Below, piece by piece: positions 1 through 6,934 of a stretch of 25,984 bases of DNA. Both the position numbers and the translations under genes were made by a program. Every line of letters starts with the position of its first letter. Position 1 is the stretch's first letter. The stretch comes from an uncultured Ruminococcus sp. (GTDB lineage: Bacteria > Bacillota > Clostridia > Oscillospirales > Acutalibacteraceae), in assembly GCA_900543095.1 (NCBI GenBank), contig UQQD01000020.1, forward strand, positions 1 to 25,984, in the 5' to 3' direction. The notes under the pieces were generated by a model. That model was not told the origin of the DNA, did not search any database, and worked only from the letters and a program-made list of their open reading frames with translations.

Positions 1-1710
1 TGCAATCTTGAAGAATGCTGACTGAAGAACTGTGTTGATACGTCCGCCGAGTCCGATTTCTTTACCTATCTTAATACCGTCGATAGTATAGAAGTTGATT
101 TTTCTGTCTGCAAGAATCTTCTTCATCTTGCCGGGGAGTCTCTTTGAAAGCTCCTCAACATCCCAAGGACAGTTGAGCAGGAATGAGCCGCCCTCTTTAA
201 GGTCGTCAACGATGTCGTACTTGTCAACATATGACGGGTTGTGACAGGCTACGAAGTCAGCCTTTGAAATATAATAAGTTGATTTTATAGGTGTGTTACC
301 AAAACGCAGGTGAGAAACCGTAAGACCGCCCGACTTCTTTGAGTCATATGCAAAGTAGCCCTGAGCGTACATATCGGTGTTGTCGCCGATGATCTTGATT
401 GAGTTCTTGTTTGCGCCTACTGTACCGTCTGCGCCAAGTCCCCAGAACTTACAGCTGTGTGTTCCGGCAGGAGTTGTGTCGGGATTTTCAACGATAGGAA
501 GCGAAAGGTTTGTAACATCGTCAACGATACCGATTGTAAATCTCTTCTTCGGTGCGTCGCTCTCGGCATTTCTGTAAACAGCGATGATGTCGCCCGGTGT
601 TGTATCCTTTGAACCAAGACCGTATCTGCCTGTGTAAACCTTTACGCCTGCAAATTCAGAACCGTTAATAGCTGCAAGAACATCAAGATAAAGAGGTTCG
701 CCTATAGAGCCGGGCTCTTTTGTTCTGTCAAGAACTGAAATTGTCTTAACTGTCTTAGGAAGCTCTGAGAGCATATAGTCTGCAACGAAAGGTCTGTAAA
801 GTCTTACCTTGAGCAAGCCTACCTTTTCGCCTGCTGCGTTGAGGTAGTCAACAACTTCCTCTGCACAGTCGCATACAGAACCCATAGCAACGATAACGTG
901 CTCTGCATCCTCGGCACCGTAGTAGTTAAACGGCTTGTAGTTTGTGCCGATTTTAGCGTTTACTTTGTTCATATATTCAACAACAACTTCGGGTACTGCG
1001 TCATAGTACTTGTTGCAGGCTTCTCTTGCCTGGAAGAAGATGTCGTCGTTCTGAGCCGTACCTCTTGTTACAGGGTGCTCAGGGTTGAGCGCACGGCGGC
1101 GGAAAGCCTCAACTGCGTCCCAATCAAGCATATCTGCGAGGTCTGCATAATCCCATTCTTCAATCTTCTGAATTTCGTGAGAGGTTCTGAAACCGTCAAA
1201 GAAATGGAGGAAAGGTACTCTGCCCTTGATTGCAGAAAGGTGAGCAACGGCAGCAAGATCCATACATTCCTGAGGACTGTTGGAGCAAAGCATTGCATAA
1301 CCTGTCTGACGGCAGGCATAGATGTCGGAGTGGTCGCCGAAAATAGAAAGAGCGTGGCTTGTGAGCGCACGAGCCGAAACGTGGATAACGCTCGGAAGCA
1401 GCTCGCCTGCCATTTTGTACATATTCGGAATCATAAGGAGCAAGCCCTGGGACGCTGTATATGTTGTAGTCAGAGCGCCTGCTGCCAAAGAGCCGTGAAC
1501 AGCACCCGAAGCGCCGCCCTCGGACTGCATCTCAGTTACCTGAACTTCTCTTCCGAAAAGGTTTTTAACGCCCTGCGCCGAGAATTTGTCGGTAAGGTCA
1601 GCCATTACGGAAGAAGGTGTGATAGGATAGATGGCGGCAACGTCTGTAAACGCATAAGAAACGTGAGCAACAGCGCTGTTACCATCCATGGTTTTCATTT
1701 TTCTTGCCAT
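1..1710 (-). CDS. nifJ: Pyruvate:ferredoxin (flavodoxin) oxidoreductase, N-terminal part (runs off left edge)
   Basis: Catalyses CoA-dependent oxidative decarboxylation of pyruvate to acetyl-CoA, CO2 and reduced ferredoxin in the cytoplasm of anaerobes. The frame reads without a stop for 570 codons from the ATG at 1710 to the window edge. It begins MARKMKTMDGNSAVAHVSYA and carries the domain I signature AAIYPITPSS, then EGGASGAVHGSLAAGA and TYTASQGLLLMIPNMYK. A transketolase-C-like domain II follows (GSVCDCAEEVVDYL, VRLYRPF). The visible part ends in the domain III stretch LGGRINTVLQSAFFKIA. The usual length is about 1170-1180 residues, so the [4Fe-4S] and C-terminal thiamine-diphosphate domains lie outside the window. 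A strong Shine-Dalgarno (AAAGGAGGAC) sits just upstream of the ATG. Family assignment is very secure. Confidence 0.96.
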   Translation of the reverse strand, partial: MARKMKTMDGNSAVAHVSYAFTDVAAIYPITPSSVMADLTDKFSAQGVKNLFGREVQVTEMQSEGGASGAVHGSLAAGALTTTYTASQGLLLMIPNMYKMAGELLPSVIHVSARALTSHALSIFGDHSDIYACRQTGYAMLCSNSPQECMDLAAVAHLSAIKGRVPFLHFFDGFRTSHEIQKIEEWDYADLADMLDWDAVEAFRRRALNPEHPVTRGTAQNDDIFFQAREACNKYYDAVPEVVVEYMNKVNAKIGTNYKPFNYYGAEDAEHVIVAMGSVCDCAEEVVDYLNAAGEKVGLLKVRLYRPFVADYMLSELPKTVKTISVLDRTKEPGSIGEPLYLDVLAAINGSEFAGVKVYTGRYGLGSKDTTPGDIIAVYRNAESDAPKKRFTIGIVDDVTNLSLPIVENPDTTPAGTHSCKFWGLGADGTVGANKNSIKIIGDNTDMYAQGYFAYDSKKSGGLTVSHLRFGNTPIKSTYYISKADFVACHNPSYVDKYDIVDDLKEGGSFLLNCPWDVEELSKRLPGKMKKILADRKINFYTIDGIKIGKEIGLGGRINTVLQSAFFKIA

Positions 1711-1791
1711 TGGAATAGTCCTCCTTTGAATTTAGAAACGTCTCAAAACGAGCCGTAATTATGTGAGTTGTTTTACACTTAATCACCTTAG

Positions 1792-1820
1792 ATTTTATCA
1801 CTTCCGACATTGTTTGTAAA
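1792..1820 (-). promoter_or_regulatory. Predicted sigma-A promoter of the PFOR gene
   Basis: On the minus strand TTTACA (1820-1815) is followed after 17 bp by TAAAAT (1797-1792). This places transcription start about 75 bp upstream of the PFOR start codon. Spacing and direction fit, and no other good candidate is seen between the gene and 1860. Confidence 0.6.
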
Positions 1821-1862
1821 GGTCTTTTTGCAATTTTTTTGCATTTAAATAAGCGGAAGAAT

Positions 1863-1908
1863 CAAGACTGTTTCCTGCAAACAAAACAGAGGGCTGCTTT
1901 GATTTAAA
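1863..1908 (+). repeat. Degenerate copy of dispersed intergenic repeat (copy D)
   Basis: Aligns by eye with the better copy at 14553-14612: caagactgtttcctgcaa corresponds to caagctctgcttcctgcaa, and the following aaaacagagggctgctttga to the aagcagagcgttgctccga part, ending in the shared gatttaa. The 5' tttgcaatctg portion is missing or unrecognisable. Confidence 0.5.
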
Positions 1909-2049
1909 CCGCAATAAAACGTTCATCTGAATTGTAGGTACAGCCCGTGCGGCTGTCCGAAAGCGAACAGCGTTTGTCGGAAAGACGGTGTAAGTATGCC
2001 GAGCTTAAAGGTATAGGCTGAAGCTATAACCAAGCATTGTTATAATGTA
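1909..2049. other. Non-coding stretch with small hairpins
   Basis: No convincing gene is seen here. ACAGCC-cgtgc-GGCTGT (about 1941-1957) is a perfect 6-bp stem. A longer imperfect stem pairs gcttaaaggtatag with ctataaccaagc (about 2004-2036). Neither is followed by a T-run, and neither matches a riboswitch that I recognise. Confidence 0.35.
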
Positions 2050-2077
2050 TTGGACAAACGAAAGATTCTATTATAAA
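2050..2077 (+). promoter_or_regulatory. Predicted promoter of the uORF-sulfhydrylase transcript
   Basis: TTGGAC (2050-2055) and TATAAA (2072-2077) are separated by 16 bp. The transcript would begin near 2084 and carry a leader of roughly 190 nt that includes the small ORF at 2109-2201 before the sulfhydrylase start at 2277. Confidence 0.55.
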
Positions 2078-2108
2078 ATATAGTCACATAAACAACACGG
2101 AGGCTGAT

Positions 2109-2201
2109 ATGATGCTAAAGTTTAATCACGAGCCGCAAAAAATCCGCAGAGAGCTTTTCCGAATGTGCCTGCGAATGTGCGGTAATAAGCGGATAAAATA
2201 A
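2109..2201 (+). CDS. Upstream ORF of 30 codons with Met/Cys-rich C-terminus, candidate leader peptide
   Basis: The reading is MMLKFNHEPQ KIRRELFRMC LRMCGNKRIK, preceded by a good ribosome binding site (CGGAGG, 5-6 nt before the ATG). It lies on the likely leader of the O-acetylhomoserine sulfhydrylase mRNA, 75 bp upstream of that gene. The tandem Arg-Met-Cys codons (cgaatgtgc twice, at residues 18-20 and 22-24) sit in a region where ATCCGCAG (2142-2149) can pair with three downstream partners: CTGCG 2169-2173, TGCGG 2178-2182 and GCGGAT 2189-2194. A ribosome stalled at the Met or Cys codons could therefore change the RNA fold. No classical terminator hairpin plus U-tract is evident before the gene. 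The leader-peptide role is inference; it could be a chance ORF. Confidence 0.5.
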   Translation: MMLKFNHEPQKIRRELFRMCLRMCGNKRIK

Positions 2202-2276
2202 GCAAATATATTTTTTTACACACAAATCCTATTAAATCTATATGCTTTATCTATATAATATTGGGAGGAAAATATC

Positions 2277-3578
2277 ATGGCAAATATAAGAGATTCTAAA
2301 AATTGGGCATTTGAAACAAGACAGGTACAGGTTGGTCAGGAACAGGCAGACCCCGCAACCGACGCAAGAGCCGTTCCTATATACGCAACTTCATCATATG
2401 TATTCCACAATTCACAGCACGCCGCAGACCGCTTTGGACTTAAAGACGCAGGCAATATCTACGGCAGGCTGACAAATCCGACTCAGGGTGTTTTTGAAGA
2501 AAGAATAAATTCGCTTGAGGGCGGAAGCGGAGCTATCGCAACCTCGTCGGGTGCTGCGGCAGTTACCTACACCATCCAGGCGCTTGCCAAAGCCGGCGAG
2601 CATATCGTTGCCTCAAAAACTATATACGGCGGTACATATAATCTGCTTGCACACACACTTCCGCTCACTTCGGGCATTACAACCACATTTGTTGACCCGG
2701 ACGTTGAGGGTTCGTTTGAGGCGGCAATTCAGGACAATACCAAGGCGATTTATATTGAAACTCTGGGCAATCCCAATTCCAATATCATCGACATTGAGGC
2801 TGTTGCAAAAATTGCCCACAAGCACGGACTGCCGCTTGTTGTTGATTCAACCTTTGCAACACCGTACCTCGTAAGACCGTTTGAATACGGCGCAGATATT
2901 GTAGTACATTCGGCAACAAAGTTTATCGGAGGACACGGAACCGCTATCGGCGGCGTAATTGTTGAGGGCGGAAAATACGACTGGAAAGCAACGGGCAAAT
3001 ATCCCTGGATTTCCGAGCCTAACCCAAGCTACCACGGTGTAAGCTTTGCCGACGCTGCGGCGCCTGCGGCATTTGTGACCTACATTCGTGCTATCCTGCT
3101 CCGTGACACAGGCTCAACTCTTTCGCCGTTCCACGCATTTTTGTTCTTGCAGGGACTTGAAACGCTTTCGCTCAGGGTTGAACGCCATGTTCAAAATGCT
3201 TTAAAGGTTGTTGAATACCTTTCAAAGCACCCCAAGGTTGAGGCAGTGCACCACCCGTCGCTTCCGACAGAGCCGAGCCACGCTCTTTATAAGAAATATT
3301 TTCCGAACGGCGGAGGTTCAATCTTTACATTTGAGATAAAGGGTGACGCCGCAACGGCTCAAAAATTCATTGACAATCTTGCAATATTCTCACTGCTTGC
3401 GAATGTTGCCGATGTAAAATCGCTGGTTATCCACCCTGCAAGCACAACTCATTCTCAGCTCAGCGAAGCCGAGCTTCTTGATCAGGGTATCAAGCCGAAC
3501 ACGATAAGGCTTTCGATCGGCATTGAAAATTCAGACGACCTTATCGCCGCACTTGACGCAGCTTTTGAAGAAGTTTAA
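2277..3578 (+). CDS. metY: O-acetylhomoserine sulfhydrylase (aminocarboxypropyltransferase)
   Basis: PLP-dependent enzyme of the Cys/Met metabolism family. It replaces the acetyl group of O-acetyl-L-homoserine with sulfide (or methanethiol), giving homocysteine (or methionine) and acetate in the cytosol. The 433 residues match the usual length of about 425-435. Visible landmarks are the N-terminal FETRQVQVGQE and AVPIYATSSYVF, the YGRLTNPTQ substrate/PLP phosphate region (62-70), ASKTIYGGTYNL (112-123), the aspartate in VVDSTFATPY (Asp190), and the Schiff-base lysine Lys215 in HSATKFIGGHG. The very C-terminal NTIRLSIGIE motif is intact. The start has a strong RBS (TGGGAGGAAAA). Preceding leader contains a Met/Cys uORF that may regulate it. 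O-succinylhomoserine specificity cannot be excluded from sequence, but the length and insertion pattern favour OAH sulfhydrylase. Confidence 0.95.
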   Translation: MANIRDSKNWAFETRQVQVGQEQADPATDARAVPIYATSSYVFHNSQHAADRFGLKDAGNIYGRLTNPTQGVFEERINSLEGGSGAIATSSGAAAVTYTIQALAKAGEHIVASKTIYGGTYNLLAHTLPLTSGITTTFVDPDVEGSFEAAIQDNTKAIYIETLGNPNSNIIDIEAVAKIAHKHGLPLVVDSTFATPYLVRPFEYGADIVVHSATKFIGGHGTAIGGVIVEGGKYDWKATGKYPWISEPNPSYHGVSFADAAAPAAFVTYIRAILLRDTGSTLSPFHAFLFLQGLETLSLRVERHVQNALKVVEYLSKHPKVEAVHHPSLPTEPSHALYKKYFPNGGGSIFTFEIKGDAATAQKFIDNLAIFSLLANVADVKSLVIHPASTTHSQLSEAELLDQGIKPNTIRLSIGIENSDDLIAALDAAFEEV

Positions 3579-3654
3579 AGCCGCTCCTATTTAGATGAAT
3601 TTGTCTTAAAAACAAAAGCTATGGTTCACATAGTTCCCGTTTGGTTGCCGATTG

Positions 3655-3765
3655 TGAATTCAAATCTAAGCAACGCTCTGCTTTTCCGCCGGGGAGCAGA
3701 GCTTTCGAAAGATTGCAAACAGCTCAAAAGAGCGTCCCCCGTCGCCTAAGAGGAGGCGGGGAACT
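3655..3765 (-). repeat. Dispersed intergenic repeat (copy C), two-hairpin form
   Basis: Read on the minus strand it gives tttgcaatctttcgaaagct followed by the stem GCTCTGCT...AGCAGAGC and attgct-agattt, the same order as the copy at 14553-14612. The stem arms on the plus strand are 3675-3682 and 3695-3702. Next to it lies a GC-rich stem CCCCGTCGCCT-aag-AGGAGGCGGGG (about 3737-3761), comparable to the CCTCC...GGAGG hairpin preceding the 14553 copy. It lies in the gap between the sulfhydrylase and the convergent phosphopantetheinyl transferase. This gap shows no other obvious terminator. Confidence 0.65.
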
Positions 3766-3833
3766 TTTGCGTTAAGGTTATAGCTTTTTCGATTTTGTTC
3801 CTTGCTTTTAGCTAAAAGCGACAGCCGCAATAT

Positions 3834-4424
3834 TTACAAAGAAACAAATTCAACCGTATTCGGAAAATCGTTTTTGACCGAACACACCGATATTGTATAA
3901 TCCGAAAAGTGAAAAACCTTAAAATAATAGGTTTTTCCCTCGTTACAAAAAACATCTCCGCTTACGTCAACGGTTTTTGCGTTTCGATGAAAGCCTTCGC
4001 CCATACATTTGAGCAGGCTTTCTTTTTTTGTCCAAAATTCAAAAAACGTTCCCGTTTTGTCAAGGGCGTTACTCAGCCTGTCCGATTCGTTTTGACAAAA
4101 CACGATTTTTCCGAGTTTTTCTGCATTGACGATTTTCGTTTTTTCAATATCGCATCCGATTTCGTCTTCGGAGAGCGCAAACAAAACATACCTGCCGCTG
4201 TGCGACAGGTTAAAGCACATTCCGTTATCCGCAACGGGTTTGCCGTATTTGTTTTGTGTTACACTTGCGCCGCAGAGAAATTTTTTGATAAAAAGTCCGC
4301 CTGCTATACAACGCTTTCGGTCGTCTGGTCTGCGGTACCGTTTTGCTTTTTCGGCTCTTTCGGGAGATATTTTCCCTATGTCGTCAGCGTTTACGGTGTT
4401 TAAGTCTGCAATGTACAGTTTCAT
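3834..4424 (-). CDS. 4'-phosphopantetheinyl transferase (Sfp type)
   Basis: Transfers the 4'-phosphopantetheine arm of CoA to a serine of acyl or peptidyl carrier proteins. Counting from the chosen ATG at 4424 (MKLYIADL, 196 residues), the family motifs are NLSHSG (72-77), GCDIE (90-94, with the Mg-binding Asp92 and Glu94) and FWTKKESLLKCMGEG (130-144, with Trp131 and Lys134-Glu135). The frame extends six codons upstream to an ATG at 4442. MKLYIADL is the usual N-terminal strand of the family, so the shorter start is preferred, although neither has a clear RBS. No polyketide, peptide-synthetase or acp gene is nearby, so its carrier-protein partner is not shown here. It lies 71 bp downstream of the AbrB-like gene on the same strand and may be cotranscribed. 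Confidence 0.92.
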   Translation of the reverse strand: MKLYIADLNTVNADDIGKISPERAEKAKRYRRPDDRKRCIAGGLFIKKFLCGASVTQNKYGKPVADNGMCFNLSHSGRYVLFALSEDEIGCDIEKTKIVNAEKLGKIVFCQNESDRLSNALDKTGTFFEFWTKKESLLKCMGEGFHRNAKTVDVSGDVFCNEGKTYYFKVFHFSDYTISVCSVKNDFPNTVEFVSL

Positions 4425-4495
4425 TTTTAATGCACCAAACATTCATATTTGCAAGTCCGAGGCTATATATATAGTATAGCTTAAACCGCGTCCGA

Positions 4496-4735
4496 TTAAA
4501 CTTCTTTGAGCTTTTTAAGACAGCTTGAACAGATGTGCTTTCCCTCAAAGTTGTGCAGGTCGTCAAGCGAATTGCAAAAAACGCACTTTTCCTCGGCCTT
4601 TTTAATTGTGATGCACTCGTCGTTTGCATTGATTTGCAGAACGTCACCCGGATTAATGTTAAGGTGGGTGCGAATATCCTTGGATATAACGATACGTCCG
4701 GCTTTGTCAATTTCCCTAAAATTAGTATAAATCAT
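4496..4735 (-). CDS. AbrB/SpoVT-type DNA-binding protein with C-terminal zinc ribbon
   Basis: Small (79 residues) transition-state-type regulator. Residues 5-48 form the swapped-hairpin AbrB fold (REIDKAGRIVISKDIR, then LNINPGDVLQI). The C-terminal part has two CxxC pairs, C51/C54 (CVFC) and C69/C72 (CSSC), that could hold one zinc ion. This layout of an AbrB domain plus a short zinc ribbon occurs among clostridial AbrB relatives. A promoter and a palindrome that would overlap the transcription start lie immediately upstream, suggesting autoregulation (inference). Regulatory targets cannot be read from the sequence; the divergent spmA gene 145 bp away and the downstream phosphopantetheinyl transferase are the nearest candidates. 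Confidence 0.88.
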   Translation of the reverse strand: MIYTNFREIDKAGRIVISKDIRTHLNINPGDVLQINANDECITIKKAEEKCVFCNSLDDLHNFEGKHICSSCLKKLKEV

Positions 4736-4750
4736 AAATTCACCATCTCT

Positions 4751-4765
4751 ACAGTATTTGACTGT
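4751..4765. promoter_or_regulatory. Palindromic candidate operator over the AbrB-like transcription start
   Basis: ACAGT-atttg-ACTGT is a perfect 5-bp-arm inverted repeat directly abutting the predicted -10 box and covering the expected +1. The position is typical for repressor binding. Which protein binds is unknown; autoregulation is a guess. Confidence 0.4.
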
Positions 4766-4794
4766 ATTTTACCACGAATTGGATGGTTTGTCAA
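4766..4794 (-). promoter_or_regulatory. Predicted promoter of the AbrB-like gene
   Basis: On the minus strand a consensus TTGACA (4794-4789) and TAAAAT (4771-4766) are separated by exactly 17 bp. Transcription would start near 4759, about 24 bp upstream of the start codon at 4735. Confidence 0.75.
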
Positions 4795-4879
4795 TAATTG
4801 CCATTAATTTTACAAAAATTTTATTTACGACCTTGTTTTCTGACAAAAATTAGGGATATTTGTCGTTATAGGAGGACTT

Positions 4880-5458
4880 ATGTTAAATTACATATGGAGC
4901 GGAATTGTAGTAATCAGTATAATCTGCTCGATTTTTCTCGGAAACACGGGAGATTTGTCAAAAGCGCTGATTGACAGCGGAACGTCGTCAATAAATTTAA
5001 TTTTAACATTAGCGGGGATTATGTGCCTTTGGTCGGGAATTATGAACATTGCTGTCGAAAGCGGATTTACAAATCTGATGTCAAGACTGTTTTCGCCGCT
5101 TTTGCGGCCGCTGTTTCCAAAGCTCGATAAAAACAGCGGCGCTTTTCAAAGTATTACCATGAACATAAGCGCAAACCTTATGGGACTCGGCAACACAGCC
5201 ACGCCGTTTGGTCTGAAAGCTATGGAACAGCTTCATACTCTTAACGACAAAAGCGACGTTGCAAGCAACGAAATGGTGGTTTTTGTGGTAATGAACACCG
5301 CCTCGCTCCAGCTTTTGCCCACCACGCTTGCAAGTCTCAGGCAGGCGTACGGAAGCTCGGACCCGTTTGAAATAATCGTGCCCGTCTGGATAAGCTCTGC
5401 GTGTGCGCTGGCGGTTGCGCTCTGCATAGCATGTACGCTGAATTTGAGAAAGAGATGA
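4880..5458 (+). CDS. spmA: Spore maturation protein A
   Basis: Integral membrane protein with a nucleoside-recognition (Gate) domain. In Bacillus and Clostridium, SpmA and SpmB are needed for full spore-core dehydration and heat resistance. The 192 residues match the family length. Visible features are an N-terminal hydrophobic helix, the Gate segment LAGIMCLWSGIMNIAVESG, the conserved NISANLMGLGNTATPFGLKA, VVMNTASLQLLPTT, and a final hydrophobic helix ending NLRKR. The start has a clear RBS (TAGGAGGACTT). spmB follows after 4 bp, so the pair is translationally close. A short palindromic GACAAA...TTTGTC sits about 20-40 bp upstream. A sporulation sigma-factor promoter is expected but I could not place one confidently. 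Confidence 0.93.
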   Translation: MLNYIWSGIVVISIICSIFLGNTGDLSKALIDSGTSSINLILTLAGIMCLWSGIMNIAVESGFTNLMSRLFSPLLRPLFPKLDKNSGAFQSITMNISANLMGLGNTATPFGLKAMEQLHTLNDKSDVASNEMVVFVVMNTASLQLLPTTLASLRQAYGSSDPFEIIVPVWISSACALAVALCIACTLNLRKR

Positions 5459-5462
5459 TTTT

Positions 5463-5975
5463 TTGGAACTTGTAATGCCGCTGTTTGCTTGCATAATTGT
5501 TGTTTTCGGACTTATCAGGCGAGTGCCGGTATTTGACGCCTTTCTCAAGGGCGCAAAAGAGGGTATGAGGATACTTGTTTCCATTGCGCCCACCATTATG
5601 GGGCTTGTGTTTGCGGTTGATCTGCTCCGTTCAAGCGGAGCAATAGACGCACTGTGTTCGTTTGTGTCGCCTGCTGCCGAAGCGCTGGGATTTCCCGCCG
5701 AGGTTCTGCCTATGATGCTTTTGCGCCCCGTGTCGGGAAGCGGCTCGACGGCGCTTTTGACCTCGGTTTTTGAGGATTGCGGAGCAGACAGCTTTGCCGG
5801 CAGAGTGGCGTCGGTTATAGCGGGTTCAAGCGAAACCACATTTTATGCCATTGCAATGTACTTTGGCTGTATAAAAGTAAAAAAAATACGACATACGCTT
5901 GTTGCGGCTCTTGCGGCTGATTTTACGGCATTTGTTGTCAGCGTTATTACTGTCAGACTGTTTTTCGGTTATTAA
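5463..5975 (+). CDS. spmB: Spore maturation protein B
   Basis: Partner of SpmA with the same Gate-domain fold, 170 residues from the TTG at 5463. An in-frame ATG at 5475 would give 166 residues. The TTG is preferred because the purine-rich AAGAGATGA lies at a workable distance upstream. Motifs typical of SpmB are RVPVFDAFLKGAKEGM, the intramembrane VSIAPTIMGLVFAVDLLRSSG, and the well-conserved LLRPVSGSGS (about 86-95). Further downstream are the GSSETTFYAIAMYFG segment and the C-terminal helix. It forms a two-gene operon with spmA. The gene is complete and uninterrupted. Confidence 0.93.
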   Translation: MELVMPLFACIIVVFGLIRRVPVFDAFLKGAKEGMRILVSIAPTIMGLVFAVDLLRSSGAIDALCSFVSPAAEALGFPAEVLPMMLLRPVSGSGSTALLTSVFEDCGADSFAGRVASVIAGSSETTFYAIAMYFGCIKVKKIRHTLVAALAADFTAFVVSVITVRLFFGY

Positions 5976-6283
5976 CAAATTTGTAACAAAATATTTAAGA
6001 CATTGCATTGACAGCGTTTTAATACTATTTGTTATTATTTTTTTAACATCTTTTAACATTCGATATTGTGTGGAAAATCCGTTTTTTATAAAAAATGTAA
6101 TTTTGCTGTAAAAACTTGAATAAAAGGGCTTCTTTCATACGGCTTATTAACATTTTCAACATAGTTTTCAACATTTATTTGAAGAAAAGGAAATATACAA
6201 ACAGTATATTTTCTTTAATAAAAAAATAATTTTGCTTTTTAATTCTCAAAAAATAAAATACAAATTTGTTACGGGAGCGAATT
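5976..6283. other. AT-rich intergenic region with hairpin and short direct repeats
   Basis: No gene is supported here. Two copies of TTTTCAACAT (6153-6162, 6165-6174) are accompanied by other AACAT motifs nearby. A 13-bp stem AAAGGAAATATAC-aaaca-GTATATTTTCTTT (6186-6216, one G-T pair) may be a weak transcription end or an mRNA leader structure. No consensus promoter is obvious. Confidence 0.4.
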
Positions 6284-6865
6284 ATGCAAAAGAAATTAAT
6301 AAAAACAGAAATCGGCGGAATTTTCTTTGTGCTTGTAATATCATTGTTCCTGCAAAACCTCTATGCGCTGAGCGGCAACGCTCTTTTAAGCGTTCTGTTC
6401 GGTTCGGCAAACGACAGTATATGGGAAACCCTCAAAACTCTGCTTTTGCCGTTTATACTTTGGTCTGCGCTTGAGCTGATGTGCCTGAAGCCCCGATTTC
6501 ACAAGTTTGCGGCGGCAAAGATAATTACACTGTATCTGACGGGTGTTCTGTATATTGCATTGTGCCTTTTGTTTTCGCTTTTTTCACGGGAAACGCAGTT
6601 TGCGGCTGAGTTTACATTTGGGCTGATATGCGCTTGTTTTGCTGCGTTTGCGTCCGAAAAGCTGTATTTTTCGCTTTGGGAGCTTGAAAAGCTGTTCATA
6701 CCGCTGGCATTTATGCTTCTGCTTTTCATAGCGTTTTTTTGCAGCTTTACGCCGTTTCCGCCCCACAACTATATATTTATGGACAGACAAACGGGGCTTT
6801 ACGGAGTGATTCCCGAATATATCGACAGAGGTGCAGCCGTACTCGACGCAATTTATTTTTTGTAA
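6284..6865 (+). CDS. Polytopic membrane protein resembling DUF6512
   Basis: A 193-residue, strongly hydrophobic protein with about five or six membrane segments and no catalytic motif that I recognise. After the first helix it has FGSANDSIWETLKTLLLPF, which resembles the (N/S)xSxWEHLK..P motif of the small DUF6512 membrane family of Clostridia. The family name is a recollection from that motif, not a search result. The ATG at 6284 is chosen because GGGAG lies 6-7 nt before it. The frame extends upstream to a TTG at 6266, which has no comparable RBS. It is followed by a separate extended -10 promoter for rlmB, so it is probably a single-gene unit. Function is unknown. Confidence 0.8.
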   Translation: MQKKLIKTEIGGIFFVLVISLFLQNLYALSGNALLSVLFGSANDSIWETLKTLLLPFILWSALELMCLKPRFHKFAAAKIITLYLTGVLYIALCLLFSLFSRETQFAAEFTFGLICACFAAFASEKLYFSLWELEKLFIPLAFMLLLFIAFFCSFTPFPPHNYIFMDRQTGLYGVIPEYIDRGAAVLDAIYFL

Positions 6866-6893
6866 AACTATATATTATTTCGTAAATTTATGT

Positions 6894-6899
6894 TATAAT
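6894..6899 (+). promoter_or_regulatory. Extended -10 promoter element upstream of rlmB
   Basis: TGTTATAAT (6891-6899) contains a perfect TATAAT with a TG dinucleotide one base upstream. The -35 region 17 bp upstream (tatatt) is poor, as is common with extended -10 promoters. The leader would be about 28 nt. Confidence 0.5.
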
Positions 6900-6934
6900 G
6901 ATACAATAACTCAAAATTTGCAGAGGTTTATATA

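Noticed and set aside
898..1758. 286-codon open frame on the plus strand
   Set aside because: It lies antisense to the PFOR gene, whose minus-strand translation matches the family throughout. The plus-strand product is Cys-rich, low-complexity and has no RBS.
1909..2108. Possible S-box (SAM) or T-box riboswitch upstream of the sulfhydrylase
   Set aside because: Small hairpins are present, but none of the conserved SAM-I core or T-box sequences could be found, and there is no terminator before the gene.
2254..2259. TATAAT just before the sulfhydrylase start
   Set aside because: It would put transcription start only about 11 nt from the ATG, within the ribosome site, and has no -35 element.
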